Assembly: GCA_963758505.1 (NCBI GenBank)
Contig: CAVWVJ010000002.1
Coordinates: 62,001 to 126,000, forward strand
Source of the DNA: Korobacter sp963758505
Lineage (GTDB): Bacteria; Acidobacteriota; Terriglobia; Terriglobales; Acidobacteriaceae
DNA length: 64,000 nt
Direction of reading: 5' to 3'
The notes below the pieces were generated by a model. The model was given only the letters and a program-made list of their open reading frames with translations, was not told the origin of the DNA and did no database searches. Of the stretch, positions 1 through 8,474 are shown in pieces. The stretch's first letter is position 1; every line of letters begins with the position of its first letter. The translations under genes and the position numbers were made by a program.

Positions 1-2
1 CT

Positions 3-80
3 TATGCGGAATTGACGGGGAAGGACGCAGACTCGCTCCACCAGCAAACGGCAGAGACGGGGATGGAAGAGCCGTTCTAG
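3..80 (+). CDS. 3' end of an unidentified gene (partial)
   Basis: The window opens inside a plus-strand reading frame that stays open from base 3 to a TAG at 78-80. It encodes 25 residues, starting YAELTGKDAD and ending GMEEPF. This is too little to assign a family. It faces the following minus-strand gene, so the two would be convergent. It could also be a chance open frame. Confidence 0.35.
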   Translation, partial: YAELTGKDADSLHQQTAETGMEEPF

Positions 81-249
81 TCCCTGCCGCTGCCGGATGG
101 CTTGCGTGTGGTAACTTTTCTCTTGGGCTGTTTCTTGGAGTTCTCGACCCTGGGAGCTTTGAAAACAGCCCTCGCCAATTGCTCGAAATTCTCCCCCGCC
201 TTTTGTCCTTCTCGATATTCGTGCTTCACGCAGTCTCCAGTTCATAATT

Positions 250-1062
250 CTAATCCAAGTCGAACCTACAAACGATATCGGCTCCTTCGTATGTCACCGT
301 CATCAGGAATGGTTCTGTCGGAGTCCAAGGGGGACTCTGGATAAAAAATCGAAGCGCATTAGGAGCTAGCTTAACCGGAGATCCCCCCATCGTGGCTGGC
401 GCTCCAATGGGCTGAAGGAAGCCCGAAGAGAGGGCCTGATTGCATATGACGTGGCTAGCGACCGGGTTCACATCCTTGTTCGTAATCATGATGAAACGAG
501 ATTTGTGGGGAGTCGCTTGCATGTCGGTATCTAATAACACCACTGTGGTCTTTTGCGCTGCTGGCGTTAGTAGCTTTAGAGCCTGCGTTTGGCAGTTATT
601 AATCGTATTCTGCTGGTCGCGGTTCTGAGTGCTTAATGTCTTATTCTCGCCATCCATATGTGCCTTTTGAACTCCGCAGTCACCGAGCTGACGAGTAAAT
701 TCTCCGGTCGTATTCTGAAGTGTGGCTGCGTTAGCTGTAATAGTCAGACGTTGCGCTTTCGACCGCCCGACTAGCCCTTCATGGTCTTCGTAGACGGCCT
801 TCCCAACTGACCAAATAACGACTGGTCCATAGATCACCAGTGAGCACCAAAGCGCGAAGCGCATGGGGCCTTTATATTCCTCCCGCCACTGGCTCAGCAT
901 GGCGCGCAATCCTGATTTGCGATGGGTCTTAAGTAGGAGCACGAGCGCAAGCGACACGGCGAATGCGACATCGATAACCCTTCCCAAAAGGGTCGTGCCG
1001 ATCGCGTAAAAGAAGATGGAACCCGCCGACGCGAGAAGGTTGAGTAAGTGACGCAGCCACAT
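250..1062 (-). CDS. Hypothetical membrane-anchored protein
   Basis: A 270-residue protein of no family I recognise. The N-terminal 100 residues hold about three hydrophobic segments (roughly 5-25, 28-45 and 68-90) separated by a basic stretch (KTHRKSGLRAM). The remaining 170 residues are polar, with a Gln/Asn/Thr-rich region that may be coiled (about 105-165), and end in a compact domain with two cysteines. The topology suggests a membrane anchor and one soluble domain, with the side uncertain. The gene stands alone and its DNA looks less GC-rich than the neighbouring rph, so recent acquisition is possible. Function unknown. Confidence 0.7.
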   Translation of the reverse strand: MWLRHLLNLLASAGSIFFYAIGTTLLGRVIDVAFAVSLALVLLLKTHRKSGLRAMLSQWREEYKGPMRFALWCSLVIYGPVVIWSVGKAVYEDHEGLVGRSKAQRLTITANAATLQNTTGEFTRQLGDCGVQKAHMDGENKTLSTQNRDQQNTINNCQTQALKLLTPAAQKTTVVLLDTDMQATPHKSRFIMITNKDVNPVASHVICNQALSSGFLQPIGAPATMGGSPVKLAPNALRFFIQSPPWTPTEPFLMTVTYEGADIVCRFDLD

Positions 1063-1148
1063 GGCGAAAGGGTACTCCCCTCTAATATGGGAACCCCATG
1101 CAAATACAACATTACATGCCCCACATGTGCGTCAACCGTTTTATTGCC

Positions 1149-1190
1149 AGCCTAAACTGCTGAAACGGCAGGAGGGTGGGGGAGGGGGGT
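1149..1190 (-). repeat. Dispersed intergenic repeat, left part, inverted copy
   Basis: Read on the minus strand this has a run of Cs and Ts (CCCCCCTCCCCC), then CCTG, then TTTCAGCAG and TTAGGCT. The same blocks occur in the same order on the plus strand at 13054-13097, with one base different in the last block (AGCAGTTTAGG here, AGCAGCTTAGG there). Only the left part of the element is present here. It lies between rph and the hypothetical membrane protein. Confidence 0.65.
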
Positions 1191-1215
1191 GAGAGTACGA
1201 ATCAGTAAACAGCGA

Positions 1216-1953
1216 TCATTGGCTCAGTACCATCGTTCCCAGCACCGCCTTCTGCTTCACGATGAGCTGATCGATCCCCGCTTTTGCCAGCGCGAGCATC
1301 TCGGCCAACTGCTGATCGTCGAAGGGATGCTGTTCCGCGGTCCCCTGGATCTCGACCATCTTCCGGCTTCCCGTCATCACGATGTTCATGTCCACCTCGG
1401 CGCGCGAATCCTCTTCGTACGCCAGGTCGAGCAGCGCGGCGCCATCGACGATGCCGACGCTGGTCGCGGCCACGTAATCGCGCAGCGGCGAGACCGTCAG
1501 TGTGCCCGCTTCGGTCAGCTTCTGCACTGCAAGCGCAACCGCCACGAACGCTCCGGTGATGGACGCGGTCCGCGTTCCGCCATCGGCCTGGATCACGTCG
1601 CAATCCACCCATACGGTGCGTTCGCCGAGCTTGGTCAGATCGGTCACCGCCCGGATGGAGCGGCCGATGAGCCGTTGGATCTCATGGGTGCGTCCCGACT
1701 GCCGTCCCTTGGACACCTCGCGCGTGGTGCGCGTCAGGGTGGCGCGAGGCAGCATGCCGTACTCGCTCGTCACCCATCCCTTACCGCTGTTACGCAGGAA
1801 GGGTGGGACCGTCTCCTCGATCGATGCGGTGCAGATCACGCGCGTGTTGCCGATCTCGATGAGACACGAGCCTTCGGCCGTAGAGATGTAATCAGGCAGG
1901 ATGTTGACGGGACGCATCTGGTCGGGAGCGCGATTGTCCGAGCGGTAGATCAT
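1216..1953 (-). CDS. rph: Ribonuclease PH
   Basis: A 245-residue protein of the usual RNase PH length. This phosphorolytic 3'-5' exoribonuclease trims tRNA 3' ends, releasing nucleoside diphosphates, and works as a hexamer in the cytoplasm. The whole chain is recognisable: the start (MIYRSDNRAPDQMRPV), the TEYGMLPRAT-like segment (here SEYGMLPRAT at about 64-73), the phosphate-binding arginine region SKGRQSGRTHEIQRLIGRS (about 81-99), and the VDCDVIQADGGTRTASITGA core (about 115-134). The downstream neighbour, on the other side of the repeat, is unrelated. No rdgB follows it, unlike in many bacteria. Confidence 0.97.
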   Translation of the reverse strand: MIYRSDNRAPDQMRPVNILPDYISTAEGSCLIEIGNTRVICTASIEETVPPFLRNSGKGWVTSEYGMLPRATLTRTTREVSKGRQSGRTHEIQRLIGRSIRAVTDLTKLGERTVWVDCDVIQADGGTRTASITGAFVAVALAVQKLTEAGTLTVSPLRDYVAATSVGIVDGAALLDLAYEEDSRAEVDMNIVMTGSRKMVEIQGTAEQHPFDDQQLAEMLALAKAGIDQLIVKQKAVLGTMVLSQ

Positions 1954-2013
1954 CTCCCGATTGTAATCGCGGGAGCCCTGGAGTGAGTTCCGGGGCTCCC
2001 GCTCTGTGTGAGC

Positions 2014-2862
2014 TTAGAAGACGTCGAAATCCGGTGCGCTGGGAGCGGAGCCCGGATCCGGGGTGGCCTTCACCGCATTCAGCACCGTCTTCAGCGTGGA
2101 TTGGTGCTGGAAGAACATCGTCGAACGGTATCCGCGTTTCACCCCCGGGCCGACCACGATCGCCGCAACGTGTCCACCCCCGTGGGCCTTGTCGCTGTCG
2201 TACGATTCGTCGAAGACGATGATGAGGATACCGTCTTTCTTGAATTCGGCGTTGTTGAGAAGAGGCGCTATGTTGGTCTTCAGCCACGCGTCCGCTGCCT
2301 GCAGGCTGCCGCTATGTGCGTCGTGAATGATGTTCGGCGCGATGAAAGAAAATGTCGGCAAGGCTCCGCTCGCCAGGTCCTTAGAGAACTGCGTGAACGG
2401 AACAAGATGCTGCTTCTGGACGGAGCTGTTTGCCACATCGGTGAAATAGGCGAGCGGATTGTGATGCTTCAGATAGTAGCCGGTGTTACCGCCCGTGTAT
2501 CCGACGTACGGCAGCCCCTCGGCATACGATTTCCAGGTCTTTCCGATCAGCAGAAGTTCACGAACCACGTTGTCCGCGTTGACGGTTCCGGAATAATTGT
2601 CGTTGTTGGTGATGACCTGGCCGGCGGTCATCTCCATGTAGTTGCCAATCGACGGATGGGAGTTGGCATAGTAGTTGGTGAGCAGAGCATAACTTTTGGC
2701 GAGCGAGTTCAAATACGGCATCGCCGAGCTGCCGATGACGCTGGAGTAGCTATGATTCTCTTCGACAAGGACGACTACGTGATTGGAAGGAGGAACTGCG
2801 GCCAACATCGAAGCGCTGCAAATTCCGAGCAGTACGGCGACACGAACGACTTTCACGAACAT
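2014..2862 (-). CDS. Exported phosphoesterase (PF04185-like)
   Basis: A 282-residue protein with a signal peptide (residues 1-21, ending SMLAAV). It belongs to the phosphoesterase family that includes acid phosphatases and phospholipase C-like enzymes of the alkaline-phosphatase fold. Visible motifs are VLVEENHSY near residue 31, where the EN pair typically binds metal, the substrate-pocket segment YANSHPSIGNY (about 64-74), FIAPNIIHDAHSG (about 173-185), and the C-terminal metal motif VFDESYDSDKAHGGGHV (about 216-232). The mature enzyme would act in the periplasm or outside the cell. The substrate cannot be told. A good ribosome site (GAGGTAAAGG) precedes the ATG. Confidence 0.88.
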   Translation of the reverse strand: MFVKVVRVAVLLGICSASMLAAVPPSNHVVVLVEENHSYSSVIGSSAMPYLNSLAKSYALLTNYYANSHPSIGNYMEMTAGQVITNNDNYSGTVNADNVVRELLLIGKTWKSYAEGLPYVGYTGGNTGYYLKHHNPLAYFTDVANSSVQKQHLVPFTQFSKDLASGALPTFSFIAPNIIHDAHSGSLQAADAWLKTNIAPLLNNAEFKKDGILIIVFDESYDSDKAHGGGHVAAIVVGPGVKRGYRSTMFFQHQSTLKTVLNAVKATPDPGSAPSAPDFDVF

Positions 2863-2936
2863 CCTTTACCTCGATTGGGGGAGTTATCGAAGGGCGTACT
2901 TGTAGGATGCCTGCTGATCAACTCAGGCTGAATAGG

Positions 2937-2963
2937 AAATGGGTGTCGTAGAGACACCCATTT
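2937..2963 (-). terminator. Probable terminator of the ABC export operon
   Basis: An 11-bp perfect stem (2937-2947 with 2953-2963) with a 5-base loop lies 39 bases beyond the stop codon of the last permease gene. On the minus strand the stem is followed by a T/C-rich tail. It also separates that operon from the phosphoesterase gene. Confidence 0.65.
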
Positions 2964-3001
2964 GAACTAGGGCGAATTGGGAGTTGCCGCGGGTTTTTAA
3001 C

Positions 3002-4171
3002 TCACAATTCACGCAGCGCAACCGCGATGCGGGCGCGCGCGGCGCGTACGGCAGGAGGAACTCCGCCCGCGATGCCCATGATTACGGAGAAGATAATGCC
3101 TCCGATCACGAGTTGCGGCGTGACCTGGAAGGCGAATGCGAGATGGGAAAATGTCTGAAAGTTCATTGTTCCCGTGGTGAGCCCGTTCACCGGCAAAACA
3201 GCAATACAGCCCAGAACACCTCCAATGACCGCAATGCAGATCGCCTCGATCATGAACGACATCACGACACTGCCGGCGCCGAAGCCGAGTGCGCGCATGG
3301 TGGCGATCTCACGTCCGCGCTCCGAAACAGCGGAGTACATGGTATTGAGCGCGCCGAGAATCGCACCTACCGCCATCACTGCCGCGACCAGCCCCCCAAG
3401 CACCGTGATGAGCGTCGTCATGGTTCGTGATTGCTTTTCGTAGTAGTCGCGCTCGCGCTGCACTTGCACTGTCAAACGCGGATCGGTCGTGACCGCATCC
3501 TTAAACTTGTCGAACGCACTCGCGGATTCGAGATGTACGGTCAGCGACTGGAAGCTGTTTTGCGGACGCTTGTACACCTGGTCAAGAATTGCACTGTCGC
3601 ACCAGAGCTCGGAATCGAACGCGCTGCCGCCGGCGTCGAAGACGCCAACGACGGTCCACTCGCCGCCACCAAAGCGGACCGTGTTGCCGAGTTCGAAGCC
3701 GCTGTAGGTCGCTGCAACGTTACGGCCGACAATCAGCTCATTTTTCCCGGGCTCGAACGCACGGCCACGGCTCATGTGAACATTTGGACGCACATCGAAG
3801 ATCTGCGGTGAGACTCCGCGTACCTGGACGTTGGCATCGGTTCCGGTGCTCTTCAGCGGGAAAGCCGCGATCACCACAACTTCCGGGCTGACGACCGGCT
3901 GTCCATTCTTGCGCGCGACGCCCGGGGCATCCTCGATCACCTTTACCTGGTCGAGTCCCATGCCACTCATCATCTCCGAAGTCGCGCCACCGCGCAGAAC
4001 GATGGCATTGTCGGGCAGCCCGCTGTGGACGAGAGTCGCCTGGAACCCGTGCGCCAGGGCGAGCATGGCAACAAAAACACCTACCGTGCCCGCGATGCCG
4101 ATGACAGCGACCAGGGTGGAGGTCCAGCGCACACCCAGGCTGCGAACGTTGTAAGAAAGAGGAATGGCCAT
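3002..4171 (-). CDS. ABC transporter permease, FtsX/MacB type (second permease)
   Basis: A 389-residue permease. The ATG at 4171 is preferred over an upstream in-frame start because it lies one base after the stop of the first permease gene. Layout: an N-terminal membrane helix (about 15-40), a large extracytoplasmic domain (about 45-260), then the three-helix FtsX block. That block has the conserved SERGREIATMRALGFG cytoplasmic loop and ends in PAVRAARARIAVALREL. It shares this plan with the upstream permease, so the pair would form a heterodimer with the ATPase encoded two genes upstream. The likely role is export or lipoprotein/peptide extrusion; the substrate is unknown. Confidence 0.92.
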   Translation of the reverse strand: MAIPLSYNVRSLGVRWTSTLVAVIGIAGTVGVFVAMLALAHGFQATLVHSGLPDNAIVLRGGATSEMMSGMGLDQVKVIEDAPGVARKNGQPVVSPEVVVIAAFPLKSTGTDANVQVRGVSPQIFDVRPNVHMSRGRAFEPGKNELIVGRNVAATYSGFELGNTVRFGGGEWTVVGVFDAGGSAFDSELWCDSAILDQVYKRPQNSFQSLTVHLESASAFDKFKDAVTTDPRLTVQVQRERDYYEKQSRTMTTLITVLGGLVAAVMAVGAILGALNTMYSAVSERGREIATMRALGFGAGSVVMSFMIEAICIAVIGGVLGCIAVLPVNGLTTGTMNFQTFSHLAFAFQVTPQLVIGGIIFSVIMGIAGGVPPAVRAARARIAVALREL

Positions 4172-4172
4172 C

Positions 4173-5327
4173 TCACACTCTCCGAATCGCGTCCACGACG
4201 CGCAGACGGCTTGCATTGATTGCTGGAATGATGCCCGCGAGGAATGCGATCGCAAGGGTGATGACGACGCCTTCGATCGCCTTATCCATGGGCAAGAAGA
4301 CAAACTGCAGGAAGCTGCCGAGAGCTTTCTCGATTCCCGGCAACATGAGCATAAGGAGAACCAGACCGATGATCACGCCGATGGAAGCGACCAACAACGC
4401 CTCGGCGATGATCAGCACGAGGACAAAGGTATCGGTGTAGCCAATCGCTTTGAGGACCGCGAGCTCGCGCACACGCTCACGAATCGACATCGCCATGGTG
4501 TTCCCGATGACCAGCAGCAGGGTGAAGAAGACGATGCTGCCGATGATGGTAATCATGAGACCGATGTTTCCGGTCTGCTTGGCCCATCCGGCGAGCATCT
4601 CCTTTTCCGTTTGGGTCTTGGTTTCGGTCGAAGAATTGGCAAACATCGTATCGATTTCTTTACTGATGCGAACCGCGTCGTCGGGATTATCGATACGAAC
4701 GATGTACCAGCCGACCGTGCCTTTTCCGAAACCGCGGCGTTCGTCGAAGAGCTTCCAATGCAGCCAGAACTGGCTGGTATCCTCGTCGGGCTTGTCGGCG
4801 TGGTAAATGCCACGGATGTTGAACGACCACGATTGGCCGCCGCCCCAGAGCACTCCGGTGAGGGGAACGCGGTCGCCCACTTTGAAGCCGTAGCGCTTCG
4901 CCGTCTTCTCGCCGACGATTGCGCCTTCCCGGTCTTCGAGCCATGCCTTCCACTCGGCGTCGCTGATCTTGAACTCGGGATACATCTGCCGGTACCCCAC
5001 CTCATCGATGGCGTACTGCGGGAAGAAGTTCTTCTCGTCCTGGTAGACCGCGCCGAACCAGTTCGCGTAGGTCACGGCCTTTACTCCCCGGATCTGCTCG
5101 ATCTTTTCCTTGTAAGCCTGCGGCACCGGCTGAATGATGGAGACGCGGTTCTGCACCATGAGGCGATCGACACCCGCCATGCTGTTCAGCGCGCCGTTGA
5201 ATGAATTGTTCACGATCGCCAGGATGCCGAACAGGAAGAGCGCAATCGCGAACGATCCAATCGTCAGCAGCAGGCGCGTCTTCTTGCGAAGGATGTTCTT
5301 GAATAGCAGCGGAAGATACTTCATCAC
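4173..5327 (-). CDS. ABC transporter permease, FtsX/MacB type (first permease)
   Basis: A 384-residue permease with a membrane helix at residues 19-41, a periplasmic MacB-like domain (about 45-255), and three C-terminal helices carrying the typical SIRERVRELAVLKAIGYT loop. The ending INASRLRVVDAIRRV is typical of the family. Its ATG overlaps the stop of the ATPase gene by 4 bases (ATGA), and its own stop is followed one base later by the next permease. Translation of the three genes is therefore probably coupled. It works with the membrane-fusion protein encoded first in the operon. Confidence 0.93.
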   Translation of the reverse strand: MMKYLPLLFKNILRKKTRLLLTIGSFAIALFLFGILAIVNNSFNGALNSMAGVDRLMVQNRVSIIQPVPQAYKEKIEQIRGVKAVTYANWFGAVYQDEKNFFPQYAIDEVGYRQMYPEFKISDAEWKAWLEDREGAIVGEKTAKRYGFKVGDRVPLTGVLWGGGQSWSFNIRGIYHADKPDEDTSQFWLHWKLFDERRGFGKGTVGWYIVRIDNPDDAVRISKEIDTMFANSSTETKTQTEKEMLAGWAKQTGNIGLMITIIGSIVFFTLLLVIGNTMAMSIRERVRELAVLKAIGYTDTFVLVLIIAEALLVASIGVIIGLVLLMLMLPGIEKALGSFLQFVFLPMDKAIEGVVITLAIAFLAGIIPAINASRLRVVDAIRRV

Positions 5328-6049
5328 ACTTCTCCTACGCGGGCCTTATCGGCTGAGATCAGCAGCCCCTTGTCCATGTGAAGCAGCGAGTGGGCCCGCT
5401 GGGCGGCGAGAGGATCGTGCGTCACCATGAGGATGGTCTTGCCATGCTCGTGGTTCAACTGCTCCAGCAGGGCGAGGATTTCGTCGGCGGATTTGCGGTC
5501 GAGATCGCCGGTAGGCTCGTCGCAGAGCAAGAACGTGGGGTCGGCGACGATTGCGCGCGCAATGCCGACTCGCTGCTCCTGTCCGCCAGAAAGCTGGCGC
5601 GGATAATGGTTCGCACGATGTTCAAGTCCGACGAGCGACATGGCCGTTTCGACGTGCTGCTTGCGCTGCGATTTCGAGAGTCCCGTCAGCAAAAGCGGCA
5701 ACTCCACGTTCTGGAACGCGGTGAGCACCGGGATCAGGTTGTACATCTGGAAGACAAACCCAACGTGCCGTGCGCGCCAGGTCGTGAGCTTGCTGCCGGA
5801 CATGCTCGAGACTTCGTCCCCTGCGACAGTAATGCTGCCGGCCGTCGGCAGATCGAGTCCGCCAAGCAAGTTCAGCAGCGTCGTCTTCCCCGAGCCGCTG
5901 GGGCCCATGAACGCGACAAATTCGCCCTTGCTGACGTCGAGGTTCAATCCCTGGAGCACATCGACATCTTCGCCGCCGCGCTTGTACTTCTTATCAAGTC
6001 CGCGAACCTTAATTAGGCTATCTGTGCCGTTGCCATCCACCCGTACCAT
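5324..6049 (-). CDS. ABC transporter ATP-binding protein, MacB/LolD type
   Basis: A 241-residue ATPase that powers the two FtsX-type permeases encoded next. Complete motifs are visible: Walker A GPSGSGKTT (about 50-58), Q-loop FVFQMYNLIPVLTAFQNVELPLL, signature LSGGQEQRVGIARA (about 149-162), Walker B FLLCDEPTGDLD (about 168-179), and switch histidine in MVTHD. The YNLIP and QNVELPL motifs are characteristic of the MacB/LolD branch. It starts 15 bases after the membrane-fusion gene and overlaps the first permease by 4 bases. Confidence 0.95.
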   Translation of the reverse strand: MVRVDGNGTDSLIKVRGLDKKYKRGGEDVDVLQGLNLDVSKGEFVAFMGPSGSGKTTLLNLLGGLDLPTAGSITVAGDEVSSMSGSKLTTWRARHVGFVFQMYNLIPVLTAFQNVELPLLLTGLSKSQRKQHVETAMSLVGLEHRANHYPRQLSGGQEQRVGIARAIVADPTFLLCDEPTGDLDRKSADEILALLEQLNHEHGKTILMVTHDPLAAQRAHSLLHMDKGLLISADKARVGEV

Positions 6050-6064
6050 GCGAATTCTCTCCTA

Positions 6065-7282
6065 TTACTTAATGGCTACGTTCTGTCCGTCGTGCAAATC
6101 TGCGGGGCCCTTCACAATTACCTGTTCGCCGTCGGTTAGGCCAGCCAGAATCTCCTGATCGTCGCCCTTGGTTCCCCCGGTCCGAACCGCGCGGCGCTCC
6201 GCTTTTCCATCGCGAAAGACATAGACAATCGTCGATCCATCGGCTTGGCGAACCGCATCCTTGGGAAGCAGGATCGCGTGCTCCGGCTGTTTCTTGTCCT
6301 GCGGCTTCTGTTCCTCCAGGAACGCAACCTTCACGCCCATGTCGGGCAGAATCCGCGGATCCAGCTTGTCGAACGAAATGCGCACCTTCACCGTCGCTTT
6401 TTGCCGGTCGGCGGTGGGAATGATGGTGCGCACGTGCGAAGGAATCTGCCAGTCAGGATACGCATCCAGCGTCGACATGACCGGCTGATGTTCATAGACC
6501 CGGCCGATATAGGACTCGTTCACATCGACTTCCACTTCGTTCGAGTTCATGTCGACAACTGTCGCAATGCCCGTGCGGGTGAACCCGCCCCCCGCCGAGA
6601 TCGGGGAAACCATCTCGCCGCGCTGCGCGTCTTTCGAAACCACAACGCCATCGAAGGGAGAGACCACGGTGCAGTTATCGAGGTCCTGTTGCGCCACCTT
6701 GATCTTGGAATCGGCAGCTTGCACGGCTTCTTGTGCCGCGGCAATACGCGCTCTGTAACTGTTGACGGACGTGCGAGCGTTGTCGAGCGCCTCCTGGGTG
6801 GTGACTCCGCTCTTGTTCAACTCTTCATTGCGATGCAACTCGACCTCTGCGTTCTTGAGGTTCACCTGCAGATCGTTGAGCGCGGCGCGGGTGCTGTCGC
6901 GGTCCGCGATGGCGGAATTCAACCGTACCCGGTAATCCGATTGATCGAGAATGGCGAGCACCTGGCCTGCTTTCACATGCATGCCCTCTTCCGCGTAAAT
7001 CTGTTCGACTCGTGCCGTGATCTTGGCCGCAACCGTGGATCGGCGCCGCGGGGTGACATATCCGCTTGCGTTGAGGATTGTGGCACCCTGGCTTTGCGAC
7101 GGGTTCGTGGTGTGGGCCGACACAACTTCCACCGGCGAGACCTTTTTCTGAAGCGCGAAGAAGACGCCTGCCCCGATCACGACAACGCCGATAAGGATGG
7201 CGAACCATCGGAGAAAGCCTCCGCGGTTACTGCGCCGGGAGTGTTCGTCAATTTTGAGTGCCGATAAATCAGCTGGCGACAT
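6065..7282 (-). CDS. Periplasmic membrane-fusion (adaptor) protein, MacA/HlyD type
   Basis: A 405-residue adaptor subunit linking an inner-membrane exporter to the cell envelope. The ATG at 7282 is chosen because the frame further upstream has only a TTG. One membrane helix (residues about 24-44) is followed by a biotinyl-lipoyl half (AKITARVEQIYAEEGMHVKAGQVLAILDQSDY), a helical hairpin (about 115-195), the second lipoyl half (VVSPFDGVVVSKDAQRGEMV), a beta-barrel, and a C-terminal membrane-proximal domain. It is the first gene of the four-gene operon with the ATPase and two permeases. No outer-membrane TolC gene is in the window. Confidence 0.93.
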   Translation of the reverse strand: MSPADLSALKIDEHSRRSNRGGFLRWFAILIGVVVIGAGVFFALQKKVSPVEVVSAHTTNPSQSQGATILNASGYVTPRRRSTVAAKITARVEQIYAEEGMHVKAGQVLAILDQSDYRVRLNSAIADRDSTRAALNDLQVNLKNAEVELHRNEELNKSGVTTQEALDNARTSVNSYRARIAAAQEAVQAADSKIKVAQQDLDNCTVVSPFDGVVVSKDAQRGEMVSPISAGGGFTRTGIATVVDMNSNEVEVDVNESYIGRVYEHQPVMSTLDAYPDWQIPSHVRTIIPTADRQKATVKVRISFDKLDPRILPDMGVKVAFLEEQKPQDKKQPEHAILLPKDAVRQADGSTIVYVFRDGKAERRAVRTGGTKGDDQEILAGLTDGEQVIVKGPADLHDGQNVAIK

Positions 7283-7471
7283 GAGTTTTTCCGCAATCCA
7301 AGGGTACGCAGGTCCTTCCAAACTACATCGTCTTTATAAAAGCCTGCAATCTACATTATGTCGATTGCTGGAGGAGAAAATCGACCAACACAACCTAAAT
7401 TAATGGCCTTGGTTGTGGATGCCCCGCCGTTTTCGGCAGACGACCCTCGGCTACCGGCCAACAGCGGTGCG

Positions 7472-8317
7472 TTACCCCTTGACAGCCGAAACGAGGACGA
7501 TGTGCGCCTCAAAGGACAGAATCTCTCCGCTGTAGCGCGACCTCAATTCCGCCAGGACCGCCTCGGTGACCGCGGCCTGGGTAACCCCAGGAATCGCCCG
7601 CAGCATGGGTTTGAACGGCACGGTGACATCCTGAAAGTACGTCCAGAAATCCTCGGGAGTTCCCGGCCAGTTCCACGGGACAGTGGCGGGGCGCTCCTGG
7701 ATATCGAGGAAACCCGCATCCCGTAGAGCCTTTGTGAGCGTTCCGTACGCTCCGAACTTGAACATGGTGGCGGCTTGCTCCGGAACACGCGCCTCCGGCC
7801 ACACCCGCAGAATTGTCCCGATCGTCGATTCGAAGTAGGGCTGCTCCATTGGACCCCAAGCGAGCAGGCTGGCGCGTCCTCCTACGGTTAACACGCGATG
7901 AATCTCTCGAAGCGCGGTGGCCAACTGGGAGAAAAACATGATGCCAAGCCGGCTGGTGACACGGTCGAAGGTTTCGTCGGGGAACGGGAGTTGATGCACG
8001 TCCGCCAGGCGGAAGCGAATGTTCCGGAGTTCGCGCTGTTTGGCGCGCTCTTCTCCGACGGCCAGCGGCTCCGCGGAGATGTCCGTGGCCGTGACCATGC
8101 CGGTGCCCGCGAGCGCAGATGCAATGGAGATCGCGGGCTCGCCGGTACCCGATGCGACGTCGAGAACGCGCAGGTGCGGAACGATTCGAGCCTCGGCAAC
8201 GATAGCCTCCGTCATCGCGCGGCCCATTGCCGCCGAAGGCTTCCGCCAACGCTGGCTAGCGTTCACGCGCGCAAAGCTGTTCCAATCCGAAGTGCGTTCG
8301 TTCATCCCGTTCATCAT
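7472..8317 (-). CDS. Class I SAM-dependent methyltransferase (UbiE-like)
   Basis: A 281-residue methyltransferase with a Rossmann fold. Motif I is VLDVASGTGEPAISIA (about 51-66), the acidic residue of motif II lies in TATDISAEPL, and motif III region is FRLADVHQLPFPDETFDRVTSRLGIMFF. The last resembles UbiE-type and Methyltransf_11 enzymes. The C-terminal 120 residues, with several prolines and tryptophans, would form the substrate lid. The gene stands alone between the export operon and pfk. The substrate is unknown. Two ATG codons are adjacent at the start and no clear ribosome site separates them. Confidence 0.88.
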   Translation of the reverse strand: MMNGMNERTSDWNSFARVNASQRWRKPSAAMGRAMTEAIVAEARIVPHLRVLDVASGTGEPAISIASALAGTGMVTATDISAEPLAVGEERAKQRELRNIRFRLADVHQLPFPDETFDRVTSRLGIMFFSQLATALREIHRVLTVGGRASLLAWGPMEQPYFESTIGTILRVWPEARVPEQAATMFKFGAYGTLTKALRDAGFLDIQERPATVPWNWPGTPEDFWTYFQDVTVPFKPMLRAIPGVTQAAVTEAVLAELRSRYSGEILSFEAHIVLVSAVKG

Positions 8318-8434
8318 AGGCTTTCGCCCAATGGAGTGCTAAAGCGGGAGGGCGCGCGGGTGTCCACACGTCGAAGCGGCCTGCACATCCCGGCAAGATG
8401 TAATAGTCTATTGTCGATGTACTGCAATCATTCT

Positions 8435-8451
8435 CCGTACGTATCGTACGG
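8435..8451. promoter_or_regulatory. Palindromic operator candidate upstream of pfk
   Basis: The inverted repeat CCGTAC-5 nt-GTACGG lies 24 bases before the phosphofructokinase start, close enough to affect transcription or translation initiation. No protein is known to me for this exact site. Confidence 0.4.
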
Positions 8452-8474
8452 TTTCACTCTGGGAGCAGCGATAG

